A DNA stretch of 64,000 bases from JBKQHQ01 sp052148715 (GTDB lineage: Bacteria; Pseudomonadota; Alphaproteobacteria; Rhizobiales; Xanthobacteraceae): positions 28,563-92,562 of the forward strand of contig JBKQHQ010000091.1 in the NCBI GenBank assembly GCA_052148715.1, in the 5' to 3' direction. This document shows positions 47,292-56,207 of the stretch, one piece after another; the stretch's first letter is position 1; each line of letters begins with the position of its first letter. The position numbers and the translations under genes were made by a program. The notes under the pieces were generated by a model, which worked only from the letters and a program-made list of their open reading frames with translations, had not been told where the DNA came from and made no database searches.

Positions 47292-48791
47292 TCAAATCGT
47301 CTGATTATACGCGCCGACCTCGGGATGGGTGCGCAGCACCGCGTCGACCGCCTTGAACATGTCGCGCATGCGCGCCTCGGCAATGGGGCTCTCGACCACG
47401 ACGACAAGCTCGGGCTTGTTGGAGGAGGCGCGCACCAGGCCCCAGGTGCCGTCCGCGACGGTCACGCGCACGCCGTTGACGGTCACGAGGTCGCGGATCG
47501 GCTGGCCCGCGACCTTGTCGCCCTTCTCCTTCGCCGTCTCGAAGTGGTGCACCACCGCATCGACGATCTTGTACTTGATCTCATCGGCGCAATGCGGCGA
47601 CATCGTCGGCGACTGCCAGGTTTTCGGCAGCGCCCGCTTGAGCTCGGCCATGCTCTTTCCTGGATTGCGATCGAGCATCTCGCACACCGCGAGCGCCGAG
47701 ATCAGGCCGTCGTCGTAGCCGCGCCCGAACGGCTTGTTGAAAAAGAAATGGCCCGACTTCTCGAACCCGGCCAGCGCGCCGATCTCGTTCACCCGGCGCT
47801 TCATGTAGGAATGGCCCGTCTTCCAGTAGTCGGTCGTGGCGCCGTTCTGCAGCAGCACCGGATCGGTCGCGAAGAGGCCGGTCGACTTCACGTCGGCGAC
47901 AAAGGTCGCCCCCTTGTGCAGGGCGGAAATATCCCGCGCCAACATGACGCCGACCTTGTCGGCGAAAATCTCCTCGCCCTCGTTGTCGACGACGCCGCAG
48001 CGGTCGCCGTCGCCGTCGAAGCCGAAGCCGACATCGGCCTTGGCCGCGCGCACCGCGGCGGCGAGCGCGTGCAGCATCTTCATGTCTTCAGGATTGGGAT
48101 TGTACTTCGGAAAGGTGTAGTCGAGGTCGCAATCGAGGGGAACCACCTCGCAGCCGATCGCCTCGAGCACGCGCGGCGCAAACGCCCCCGCCGTCCCGTT
48201 GCCGCAGGCGGCAACGACCTTGAGCGCGCGCTTGAGCCGCGGCCGTTTCGTCAAGTCGGCGATGTAGCGCTGCGGAAAGTTTTCGACGAACGCGTAGGCA
48301 CCGCCGCCGCGCAAGTCGAAGCGCGCGCCGAGCACGATCTCCTTGAGCCGGCCCATCTCGTCGGGACCGAAGGTGAGCGGCCGGTTCGCGCCCATCTTGA
48401 CGCCGGTCCAGCCGTTGTCGTTGTGCGAAGCCGTCACCATCGCAACGCACGGCACGTCGAGATCGAACTGAGCGAAGTAGGCCATCGGCGACAGCGCGAG
48501 CCCGATATCGTGGACCTTGCAGCCGGCGCCCAGCAGGCCGGACACGAGCGCCATCTTCACCGCCGCCGAATAGGCGCGGAAATCATGGCCGGTGACAATC
48601 TCGGGCCGCACGCGCAATTCGCGGATCAGTGTACCGAGCCCCATCCCAAGGGCTTGCACGCCCATGAGGTTGATTTCTTTCTCCAGCAGCCAGCGCGCAT
48701 CGTATTCGCGAAATCCGGTCGGCTTCACCAGCGGCGCGGATTCGTACTCGTAGGTGTTCGGCCTGAGCGCAGGTTGCGGCTTCGGAAACAT
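47292..48791 (-). CDS. Phosphomannomutase/phosphoglucomutase
   Basis: 499 residues. The phosphoserine loop is MVTASHNDNGWTG (TASHN with Asp after it), the metal loop is FGFDGDGDRCGVVD and the C-terminal phosphate loop is GLVRASSNKPELVV. FREYDARW is the N-terminal motif. The enzyme supplies mannose-1-P or glucose-1-P for LPS and exopolysaccharide, in keeping with kdsB and UDP-glucose dehydrogenase in the same window. The length is longer than the AlgC type (about 463). Confidence 0.93.
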   Translation of the reverse strand: MFPKPQPALRPNTYEYESAPLVKPTGFREYDARWLLEKEINLMGVQALGMGLGTLIRELRVRPEIVTGHDFRAYSAAVKMALVSGLLGAGCKVHDIGLALSPMAYFAQFDLDVPCVAMVTASHNDNGWTGVKMGANRPLTFGPDEMGRLKEIVLGARFDLRGGGAYAFVENFPQRYIADLTKRPRLKRALKVVAACGNGTAGAFAPRVLEAIGCEVVPLDCDLDYTFPKYNPNPEDMKMLHALAAAVRAAKADVGFGFDGDGDRCGVVDNEGEEIFADKVGVMLARDISALHKGATFVADVKSTGLFATDPVLLQNGATTDYWKTGHSYMKRRVNEIGALAGFEKSGHFFFNKPFGRGYDDGLISALAVCEMLDRNPGKSMAELKRALPKTWQSPTMSPHCADEIKYKIVDAVVHHFETAKEKGDKVAGQPIRDLVTVNGVRVTVADGTWGLVRASSNKPELVVVVESPIAEARMRDMFKAVDAVLRTHPEVGAYNQTI

Positions 48792-48896
48792 CTCGACCTC
48801 GCGACCGGTGGGGCCATCCGCAATAGCCTACCGCGGCCCCCGAGCAAAGCGAGCGGGCCTCGGCGGGCTCTTGTCGTCACGAGATTAGGACGGGTG

Positions 48897-49415
48897 CTAT
48901 TGTTCGAGCACCAGCCTGCCATTGGCGGCTTCGTAGCGCCGCAGGCGCGACAGGAACGACATGCCGAGCAGATTGTCGCCGAGCGCGTCATCCGGAAAGA
49001 CGACGGCAGTGACATCGCGGACCAAGATCCCGCCGATTTCCACTATGCCCAATTGGATCGAAGCGGTGCGAACCACGCCGTTCGCGGTGCGCGCCTGGGA
49101 GGTGAAATCGCGCGGGATCGGATGGATGCCGAGCTCAGCAGCGCTGCGCGCCGTCAAGGCAACCGTGGAGGCCCCCGTATCGACCAAGAACTCGATGTGT
49201 CGACCGTCGATGCGGCCGTCCGCGTGGAAGTGCCCCAGCCGGTCCGCCGAGAGCACGACGCTGTTCGGGGTCGCGGGAGCACTCGGCGCTACGTCCGCCG
49301 CCGGCGTTGCGGTCATCGCGGTGGACGAACGCGTTGCGGCAAACTTGTCGGCGGAACGCGCGACAAAGAGGGCCACCGCGATCACGACGACGGCTAAGGC
49401 GACCAAGGAGCGCAT
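48897..49415 (-). CDS. Retroviral-type aspartic protease, TIGR02281 family
   Basis: 172 residues. One N-terminal membrane helix (LVALAVVVIAVALFVA), then a pepsin-like half domain with the catalytic FLVDTGASTVALTA and a late DNLLGMSFLSRL. The family works as a homodimer, as retroviral proteases do. Target unknown. It lies about 105 nt behind the mutase gene, on the same strand (transcribed before it). Confidence 0.88.
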   Translation of the reverse strand: MRSLVALAVVVIAVALFVARSADKFAATRSSTAMTATPAADVAPSAPATPNSVVLSADRLGHFHADGRIDGRHIEFLVDTGASTVALTARSAAELGIHPIPRDFTSQARTANGVVRTASIQLGIVEIGGILVRDVTAVVFPDDALGDNLLGMSFLSRLRRYEAANGRLVLEQ

Positions 49416-49536
49416 GAGTCCAATCAGGCCACGCGACGATCAAAATCGCCTTAACGAAACGGCGGAGGAGAATGGCTTGCCCCGAGTGCTTAAGGACGGG
49501 TGACTGAATCCTGTAAAATCGTCCGGCACCAGCCGA

Positions 49537-50394
49537 TCACCGTGCCGTGCGGCCGTCGAGCACCCAAATATCGAAAAACTTCAGCAGCACGCGGGTCAGC
49601 GGCACGACCGCAACGCCCGCCACCCGACCCATCGGCTCCGACCCCGGCCGGCTGTCCGCCGTGCCGGCTGCATAATTGGTGACCATCGAGGCCGCCAGCA
49701 CGCGCAGGCCGAGGTGGCGCGCGATGATGACGTCAGGAACGAGCGACATGCCGACCACGTCGGCGCCCAACGCGCGGGCCACGTTGATCTCCGCCTGCGT
49801 CTCGCTGCTCGGCCCGGTAAACCACATGAGGACGGCTTCGCTGGTCTTGCGTCCGGTCTCGCCGGCGGCGACGTGAAAGCGCTCGCGCAGGACCAGGTCG
49901 TAGGCGCCGGCAAGATTGACGAAGCGCTTGTCGCCCGTCTCGGCAAGGAGAGGATTGAGGCCGGTCAGATTGATGTGATCACGAATGGCGATGATGGCGC
50001 CGGGACGAATCTCGGGCTTGATCGATACCGCCGCGGTCGCGAAGACAACGGCCTTCACGCCGAGCAGAGCCAACGTCTCCAGCGGAACGCGCATCGAGCC
50101 GATGTCGCCGGTCTCGTAGTAGGGAAAGCGCCCCTTCAGCATCGCCGTGCGGGCGGTGCCCAAGGTACCGATCACGACCTCCGCGCTCTGCGGATCGGAT
50201 GCCGGGTGGCGGAAGCCGGGCAAATCCTCATACGGAACCGCGACGGCGGCGGCGATGTGCTCGGCGATGGCGGCGATGCCCGGGTCGAGCACCAAGGCGA
50301 CGTCGACCGGGGCGCCTGCGGTGCGCTCCCGTATGACAGCCGCTGCTTGCTCGCTCTCGGGTCGCATCGAAGGCTCTCCCGAATCGCCGTGCAT
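49537..50394 (-). CDS. Divergent purine nucleoside phosphorylase
   Basis: 285 residues of the trimeric PNP/MTAP fold. Conserved late motifs are present: DHINLTGLNPL, FTGPSSETQAE (E198 in the place of the purine-binding Glu), VGMSLVPDVIIARH and VTNYAAG (N240). The phosphate- and base-binding N-terminal motifs are altered: GSG-L becomes DPGI (37-40), GRFHxYEG becomes GRFPYYET (H to P91) and NAAGGL becomes ATAAVSI. The true purine substrate may differ or activity may be lost. ATG 50394 or 50367 (MRPES) may start it. Confidence 0.85.
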   Translation of the reverse strand: MHGDSGEPSMRPESEQAAAVIRERTAGAPVDVALVLDPGIAAIAEHIAAAVAVPYEDLPGFRHPASDPQSAEVVIGTLGTARTAMLKGRFPYYETGDIGSMRVPLETLALLGVKAVVFATAAVSIKPEIRPGAIIAIRDHINLTGLNPLLAETGDKRFVNLAGAYDLVLRERFHVAAGETGRKTSEAVLMWFTGPSSETQAEINVARALGADVVGMSLVPDVIIARHLGLRVLAASMVTNYAAGTADSRPGSEPMGRVAGVAVVPLTRVLLKFFDIWVLDGRTAR

Positions 50395-50463
50395 CTTACG
50401 CGCGAGGACCGGCTCCTGCGTACGTGCGACTCCTAGAATTTAAGGCAAAGACTTAACATCGGC

Positions 50464-52947
50464 TTACGAATGGCTTCTTGGCTTGGCACGCGTGGTCGCG
50501 GGAGCCGAGACCGGGTCTTCCGGCCAGGGGTGCTTCGGGTAGCGGCCTTTCATGTCGGCCCGCATTCCCGCATAGCTGCCGCGCCAGAAGCCTGGCAGAT
50601 CGCGCGTGACCTGCACCGGACGCCGGGCCGGCGAGAGCAACTCAAGAATCAGCGGCACGCGGCCACCGGCGATCGTGGGGTGGCGGTCGAGCCCAAACAG
50701 CTCCTGCACCCGGATCGACAGTTTTGGCCCTTCCTCTCCCGTATAGTCGATCGGCACCGCAGAGCCTGAGGGAGCCGTAAAATCGGTCGGCGCCTCGGCG
50801 TCGACCCGGCGCCGCAGCGGCCACGGCACGAGCGCGGTGATTGCCGCGTCCAAATCATCCGCCGTGATGTCCGACAATGCGGTCTTGCCCTCACACAACG
50901 GCAGCATCCAGTGGTCGGCAGATGCCGTTAGCTCAGGATCCGACAAATCCGGCCATTCCGACCCCTCCGCGTGACGCAGGAACCGCACGCGGTCGCGCCA
51001 TTGCCGCAACCGCGACGTCCACGGCAGCCGCTCCAATCCGAGGCCGATGATGCCCTGCGTCAGGAGCCGCGCGATCGCTTCTCCGGGAACGACGGCCGCC
51101 GGCTGCTCGGTCAGTGCGATGGCGCCCAGGCGGCGGCTGCGCCTGCCGCGCAGGGCGGCGCTGGCAACATCAAAGGTCACATCCTCGCTGCCGACAATCC
51201 GGTAGCTAAACCGCGCCTCGATCTCCGCGAGGCTGATCGGTGCCGCCAGGAGAATCCGGCCCTGCGCTGCGGCGCCTGTGACCTCGGCGACCACCAGAAA
51301 CGGCTCGCGCGCGAGCGATGAGCTGGGATCGAGGCTCGCGCCGCGCCCGTTGGCGAGCAAAAAAAACCCTGAGCCGCCGCCTCGGCTCTTGGCGACGCGC
51401 TCGGGATAGGCGACCGCCAGGATGGCGCCGACGCCGGGGGTCGCGCTTCGTTCGCCGCCTTCGCCGGCCGCCGACGTTTCGATCGATGCCCACCCGCGCG
51501 CGGCGCGGCGCGCGTCCTCGGCGCGGCGCGAGCGGTCGCGGCGGAAGCCGTCGAGCCGGTGGCGCAGATCGACGTCGCCGCCGCCGAGGCCGCGCTCGGT
51601 GACAACGGCGGCAATCTCGGCGGCAAGCGCGCCAACGCCGTCGCGGGCGCCGTCCACGATCATCCGCGCGAGCCGAGGCGGCAGCGGCAAACGCCGCAGC
51701 CGCTTGCCTTCCTCGCTGATGCGTCCGTCGGCATCGAGTGCACCGAGCTCGATCAGCACGGCTTTCGCCTCGGCCAGCGCCGGTGCCGGCGGCGGATCGA
51801 GGAATGCGAGCGTCGCCGGCTCGGTGACGCCCCAAAGGGCCAGATCGAGCACGAAGGCCGAGAGGTCGGCGGCGAGGATTTCCGGCCGGGTGTAAGGCTC
51901 GAGCGCGGCGGTTTGCGCTTCCTCCCACAGCCGATAGCAGATGCCGGCCTCGGTGCGCCCGGCACGACCGCGCCGCTGGTCGGCGGCGGCTCGGGAGACG
52001 CGCACCGTTTCGAGCCGGGTGATGCCGACGTCGGGCTCGTAGCGCGGCACGCGCGCGAGCCCGGAATCGACGACGATGCGAACCCCTTCGATGGTCAGCG
52101 AGGTTTCGGCGAGCGAGGTGGCGAGCACGACCTTGCGGCGCCCAGCCGGCGCGGGCGCGATGGCCCGGTCTTGCGCCTGCGCATCGAGCGCCCCGAAGAG
52201 CGCAACCACATCCACCGACGGATCACGGAGTTGCTCGGACAATAGCGCTTGCGTGCGGCGAATCTCGGCGGCGCCGGGAAGAAAGGCCAACACCGAGCCG
52301 GACTCGGCCCGCACGGCGCGCGCGACGGCGGCCGCGACTTGCTGCTCGATGCTCGCGCGCGCCTCGCGGCCGAGATACCGCGTCTCGACCGGAAAGGCGC
52401 GCCCTTCGCTCTCGATCACCGGCGCGGCGCGCAGCAGGCGCGCCACGCGCGCACCGTCGAGCGTCGCCGACATCACCAGGAGGCGCAGATCCTCGCGCAA
52501 AGCGCCTTGCACATCGAGCGCCAATGCCAGCGCCAGATCGGCGTCGAGCGAGCGCTCGTGAAACTCATCGAAGAGCACGGCCGCGATACCCTCGAGCGCC
52601 GGATCATTGAGAATGAGCCGGGTGAAGACGCCCTCGGTCACGATCTCGATGCGCGTGCGGCGCGACACCTTGGAGCCGAAACGCACCCGCAGACCGACCG
52701 TGCCGCCAACCTCTTCGCCGAGGAGCGTTGCCATGCGCGCGGCGGCCGCACGGGCGGCGAGCCGGCGCGGCTCGAGCACGAGAATTTTGCGCCCGCGCAT
52801 CCAGGGCTCGTCCGCCAGTACCAACGGAATGCGTGTGGTCTTGCCGGCGCCGGGCGGAGCGACCACGACGGCGGCGTTGCGCGCGCGCAGGGCCGCCGTG
52901 AGCTGCGGCAGAGCAGCGTCGATCGGAAGCGGGTCAGTCGCCTTCAT
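50464..52947 (-). CDS. hrpB: ATP-dependent helicase HrpB
   Basis: 827 residues. DEAH/RHA-type helicase: Walker A VVAPPGAGKTTRIPLVL, motif II VLFDEFHERSLDAD (DEFH), motif III LLVMSATLDG, and motif VI RRGRAGRTEAGICYRLW. An HrpB-type C-terminal domain ends PGFWRGSYAGMRADMKGRYP. HrpB is a nucleic-acid-stimulated ATPase of ill-defined role. It is transcribed alone. Confidence 0.95.
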   Translation of the reverse strand: MKATDPLPIDAALPQLTAALRARNAAVVVAPPGAGKTTRIPLVLADEPWMRGRKILVLEPRRLAARAAAARMATLLGEEVGGTVGLRVRFGSKVSRRTRIEIVTEGVFTRLILNDPALEGIAAVLFDEFHERSLDADLALALALDVQGALREDLRLLVMSATLDGARVARLLRAAPVIESEGRAFPVETRYLGREARASIEQQVAAAVARAVRAESGSVLAFLPGAAEIRRTQALLSEQLRDPSVDVVALFGALDAQAQDRAIAPAPAGRRKVVLATSLAETSLTIEGVRIVVDSGLARVPRYEPDVGITRLETVRVSRAAADQRRGRAGRTEAGICYRLWEEAQTAALEPYTRPEILAADLSAFVLDLALWGVTEPATLAFLDPPPAPALAEAKAVLIELGALDADGRISEEGKRLRRLPLPPRLARMIVDGARDGVGALAAEIAAVVTERGLGGGDVDLRHRLDGFRRDRSRRAEDARRAARGWASIETSAAGEGGERSATPGVGAILAVAYPERVAKSRGGGSGFFLLANGRGASLDPSSSLAREPFLVVAEVTGAAAQGRILLAAPISLAEIEARFSYRIVGSEDVTFDVASAALRGRRSRRLGAIALTEQPAAVVPGEAIARLLTQGIIGLGLERLPWTSRLRQWRDRVRFLRHAEGSEWPDLSDPELTASADHWMLPLCEGKTALSDITADDLDAAITALVPWPLRRRVDAEAPTDFTAPSGSAVPIDYTGEEGPKLSIRVQELFGLDRHPTIAGGRVPLILELLSPARRPVQVTRDLPGFWRGSYAGMRADMKGRYPKHPWPEDPVSAPATTRAKPRSHS

Positions 52948-53034
52948 GAGGGCGGAGCAATCGCGTGCCCTACCCGCCGGGCCAAAAAAATTGCCGCGTT
53001 GCTATGCTCCTGGTGTGGCGAGTCTAACATTTGG

Positions 53035-53137
53035 CGTCATTCCGGGGCGCCGCGCAGCGGCGAGCCCGGAATCCATACTCCCGGCCTGTGATTATAGATT
53101 CCGGGCCCGCGAGCTTCGCTCGCGTCCCGGAATGACG
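53035..53137. repeat. Palindromic intergenic repeat (GTCATTCCGGG type)
   Basis: CGTCATTCCGGG (53035-53046) and CCCGGAATGACG (53126-53137) are perfect 12-bp inverted ends. An inner pair (CCCGGAATCCAT and ATTCCGGGCCC) and two Arg-like GCGAGC/GCTCGC dyads make a compound hairpin. It lies between hrpB and the dehydrogenase gene. Elements of this kind recur throughout Bradyrhizobium-like genomes. Confidence 0.8.
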
Positions 53138-53174
53138 GCGCGAAATTTTGAAGTCATGAGCACAAGCAGGGAGC

Positions 53175-54497
53175 TCAATCGTGGACCGCCGCCGCTGACC
53201 GGCCGATGCCTTCATAGATGAAGCCGTGCTTCACCATCTCCTCGTGCCGGTAGACGTTGCGCAAATCGATGATCACGGGCTGCGTCATCGCCCGGCGCAG
53301 CCGGTCGAGATCGAGCGCGCGGAACTGCTCCCATTCGGTGACGATCACCAGCGCGTCGGCGCCTTCGGCGCAGGTATAAGGGTCATCGCAGTAGTTAACG
53401 TCGGGAAGCAGTTCCTTGGCGTGCGCCATGCCGGCCGGATCGTAGGCGCGCACCTTGGCGCCCATGTCGAAGAGTGCCGTGACGAGCGGGATCGACGGCG
53501 CCTCGCGCATGTCGTCGGTATTGGGCTTGAACGTGAGGCCCAGCAAGGCGATGGTCTTGCCGCGCACCGTGTTGCCGAGCGCGTTGGCGATCTTGCGCGC
53601 CATCGCGCGCTTGCGCGTGTCGTTCACCGCCGCCACGGTTTCCACGATGCGCAGCGGAGCGGCGTGATCCTGCCCAGTCTTGATCAGGGCCACCGTATCC
53701 TTGGGAAAGCACGAGCCGCCGAATCCCGGACCGGCATGGAGGAATTTCGCGCCGATGCGATTGTCCAGCCCGATGCCGCGCGCGACCTGCTGCACGTCGG
53801 CGCCGACCTTCTCGCACAGATCGGCGATCTCGTTGATGAAAGTGATCTTGGTGGCGAGAAACGCGTTGGCGGCGTATTTGATCAGCTCGGCGGTGCGGCG
53901 ATCGCTGAAAAGCATCGGCGCCGCATTGAGATAGAGCGGCCGGTACAATTCGGTCATCACTTCCTTGGCGCGCGGGTCATCGGTGCCGACGACGATGCGA
54001 TCGGGGTGCTTGAAATCCTGGATCGCCGCGCCTTCGCGCAAAAATTCCGGATTGGAGACGACCGCCACGTCGGCGTCCGGCCGGGTCTCATGGATGATGC
54101 GCTCGACCTCGTCACCGGTTCCGACCGGAACCGTCGACTTGGTGATGACGACCGTAAAGCCGTCGAGCGCCGCCGCGATCGCGCGCGCGGCGGTATAAAC
54201 GTAGGAGAGGTCCGCGTGACCATCGCCGCGGCGCGACGGCGTACCGACCGCAATGAATACCGCGTCGGCCTGGCGCACCGGACCGGCGAGATCGGTGGTG
54301 AATGCCAGGCGCTTCTGGCGCACATTGCTGGCGACGAGCCCGATCAAGCCCGGCTCGTAGATCGGAATCTCGCCCCGATCGAGCGCGGCGATCTTGCTCG
54401 CATCCGTATCGACGCAGGTAACGTCGTGCCCGAAGTCGGCAAAGCAGGCCCCGGAGACGAGGCCCACATAGCCGGTGCCGATCATGGCTACGCGCAT
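53175..54497 (-). CDS. ugd: UDP-glucose 6-dehydrogenase
   Basis: 440 residues. The N-terminal NAD-binding motif is MIGTGYVGLVSGACFADFGH. The catalytic C263 lies in FGGSCFPKDT, and the central KYAANAFLATKITFINEIA helix is intact. It makes UDP-glucuronate for capsule, LPS or exopolysaccharide. A GDP-mannose dehydrogenase is an alternative, but the length and motifs favour UDP-glucose. Confidence 0.92.
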   Translation of the reverse strand: MRVAMIGTGYVGLVSGACFADFGHDVTCVDTDASKIAALDRGEIPIYEPGLIGLVASNVRQKRLAFTTDLAGPVRQADAVFIAVGTPSRRGDGHADLSYVYTAARAIAAALDGFTVVITKSTVPVGTGDEVERIIHETRPDADVAVVSNPEFLREGAAIQDFKHPDRIVVGTDDPRAKEVMTELYRPLYLNAAPMLFSDRRTAELIKYAANAFLATKITFINEIADLCEKVGADVQQVARGIGLDNRIGAKFLHAGPGFGGSCFPKDTVALIKTGQDHAAPLRIVETVAAVNDTRKRAMARKIANALGNTVRGKTIALLGLTFKPNTDDMREAPSIPLVTALFDMGAKVRAYDPAGMAHAKELLPDVNYCDDPYTCAEGADALVIVTEWEQFRALDLDRLRRAMTQPVIIDLRNVYRHEEMVKHGFIYEGIGRSAAAVHD

Positions 54498-54689
54498 GGG
54501 ATTCCTTTTGCCACCGAAACGGCCGGGATGCAGCCTCTTATCAGAGGCTCCGGGCGCTGGCGAGGCGGGGCGTCAGTTAACCGCAAGCATCAGGGGAAGT
54601 CCGCACCTACGGGCGGGAGTTCCAACGGGGCAACCTCGTCGCGTCAGCGGCCGCACTCCGGCTTGCCCCAGCCAGCAGTTGGAGGATGA

Positions 54690-54780
54690 ATCTGGTGAGC
54701 CGGTCGCCGCCCCGGTCGGCGACCGATCGGTCTTCGTCAGCGCCTTCGCCTCGAGCAAGCCTGTCGGCGCCGTGGTCGTA
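54690..54780 (+). pseudogene. Fragment A1 of an unidentified repeated gene
   Basis: Read in frame it gives VAAPVGDRSVFVSAFASSKP. It matches 55749-55810 (VAAPIGDHSIFVRAFTSSP), at roughly 80 percent identity at DNA level by eye. No start codon or complete frame is present. The rest of the 54498-54806 gap shows nothing I can name. Confidence 0.5.
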
Positions 54781-54806
54781 ACGATCGTCACGCTCTCTGG
54801 AGCGGA

Positions 54807-54929
54807 CTAAATCGCGGCCAAGATGGTGTCTGCTGCTTCCCAGACCAAGAACGTTGTCCACGCCAGCGAGGCGACCGCGCCCAAGATGATCACGGCTATC
54901 GGCCAATCGGCAACCATTCGTCTGCGCAT
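54807..54929 (-). CDS. 40-residue single-span membrane protein
   Basis: MRRRMVADWPIAVIILGAVA then SLAWTTFLVWEAADTILAAI: a basic N-terminus, one hydrophobic helix and a short tail. GGAGAG lies 5 nt before the ATG. No family recognised. It is the second very small membrane protein of the window with a strong ribosome binding site (compare 16429-16530). Confidence 0.5.
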   Translation of the reverse strand: MRRRMVADWPIAVIILGAVASLAWTTFLVWEAADTILAAI

Positions 54930-55231
54930 AGCATCTCTCCAGAGTTGGGAGACGGAGTATTAGTCGAAGGCTGTTTCAAAATGGAACGCCGCCAAAGAAA
55001 ATACTCACAGTTTTGGTGGATCCACCCTCGTCTAGTCCGCGAGTGGTGCTGGAGCGCAACGGAGGCAGTTTAATACCTCAGATGCTTCGAGAATCGGCCT
55101 CCCGGTCATAACGGGAGCCTTACCGCTCGCATCAACCGCCTGGGCCGATCGGGCCGCGGAAGGACCCCGGCGATTAACGAGCGCGTCCACTTCGTTCCGC
55201 CGCGGCTACTCGGCAACGGTTGGGAGGGCGG
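54930..55231. other. No recognisable gene
   Basis: About 300 nt between two small minus-strand membrane genes. A 30-codon plus-strand frame from 54984 (MERRQRKYSQFWWIHPRL...) has no ribosome binding site and is not called. A GC-rich dyad around CCCGGTCATAACGGG (about 55101-55115) is weak. Confidence 0.3.
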
Positions 55232-55378
55232 TCAGAGCCCAAAATAGAGCCACGCCACGCACAGCATGAGGGCGGCGCTAACCGTCAGCGGCATGCCGAA
55301 TGGGCTGAATCGACCGGTGACCTGCATCACTGCAGTGGCGGCGATCATAGCTGCCGCAACTAGGGCAAACGAAGGCAT
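55232..55378 (-). CDS. Small membrane protein
   Basis: 48 residues from ATG 55378 (an in-frame GTG at 55420 would add a short polar leader; GGAGG lies just ahead of it but is too close). Two hydrophobic stretches: LVAAAMIAATAVMQV and LTVSAALMLCVAWLYFGL. Family unknown. Its stop lies 302 nt from the previous small membrane gene, on the same strand. Confidence 0.4.
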   Translation of the reverse strand: MPSFALVAAAMIAATAVMQVTGRFSPFGMPLTVSAALMLCVAWLYFGL

Positions 55379-55732
55379 GGGCCGGTCTGTGAGTTTGTGC
55401 TCATGAAGCCGTCCTACCACTACCTCCGCTTCAGCTGATCCGCGAGCGCCTGCGCGATCAGCCCGCGCACGCTGTAACGACCTTCGAGCTTGCGCCTATT
55501 CTGCACGCGACCTAGCGTATATCGAGCTTGCCGATCGAATCGTCGAGTGTGTCCGAGCTTACTCCGGCGGCCGCGGCTTGTGTCTGAGCTTTTGTTCGAT
55601 CTCCACAAGCAACTTTTGTCGCCTGAAGATTGGCTCGGAGGCAGTTTGCAAGGCGAATCATCGCCCAAATTCGCCACCAACAAGAGAACACCGCTCTCTG
55701 CGCGGCGTGTATGCAGGAGCCTGATCGGATAA

Positions 55733-55909
55733 GCTGGTGAAGGAGACGGAGCGGTCGCGGCGCCGATCGGCGACCACTCGATCTTCGTGCGCGCCTTTAC
55801 CTCGAGCCCGTTCATCGACGACCTGATGCCCGGCCAGTCCGCCGAGCGTGAGATCAGCTCGCTTTGCGACCTCATCGAAGATTCCCCGCCGCGCGCCCCC
55901 CCAAACTGA
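55733..55909 (+). pseudogene. Fragment A2-B1 of the unidentified repeated gene
   Basis: An open frame with no start codon (a stop lies at 55730) reads VAAPIGDHSIFVRAFTSSP, then IDDLMPGQSAEREISSLCDL, ending at a TGA. The first part matches fragment A1; the second (PGQxAExEIxxLCD) matches B2 (62600) and B3 (63088). It is therefore the longest remnant of the family and shows that A and B belong to one protein. Function unknown. Confidence 0.55.
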
Positions 55910-55982
55910 TCTTGTTGCATTCGCAACTCCCTGTGCCCAAGATCAGTCTAAGGGTATCGTCGCCTTGCATTGAGGCTCCTCC

Positions 55983-56207
55983 TATTGGCTGACCTCGGCA
56001 CCGCGCGGCCCGCAACGCTGCGCGATACGCTTCCTGCGCGGCTCCGCTGTAGTGCTTTCAGTACCAGCCCAGCGCCGCAACCATTTCACTGACGAAATGT
56101 CGCTGAGCTTGAAAACTTTCCGCCGCCTCCCGCGGCAATGCCCCAGCTTCCACCGTCTCGATTACACGTCTCCGCGAGTCATCAGAATAAGGTTTCGGCA
56201 TTGCCAT
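55983..56207 (-). pseudogene. IS630-type transposase, N-terminal remnant with frameshift
   Basis: From ATG 56207 (or 56201) it reads MPKPYSDDSRRRVIETVEAG then ALPREAAESF, the helix-turn-helix start of IS630-family transposases. The frame then shifts; in the next frame ISSVKWLRRWAGTESTTAEP continues the homologous segment to a stop at 55983. The catalytic DDE part is missing. Terminal inverted repeats were not identified. Confidence 0.7.

Noticed and set aside
47325..49397. 690-codon plus-strand frame opposite the phosphomannomutase and protease genes
   Set aside because: Composition typical of the antisense of GC-rich genes; the minus strand carries the true active-site loops.
53226..54689. 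487-codon plus-strand frame opposite the UDP-glucose dehydrogenase gene
   Set aside because: No domain features; antisense shadow.
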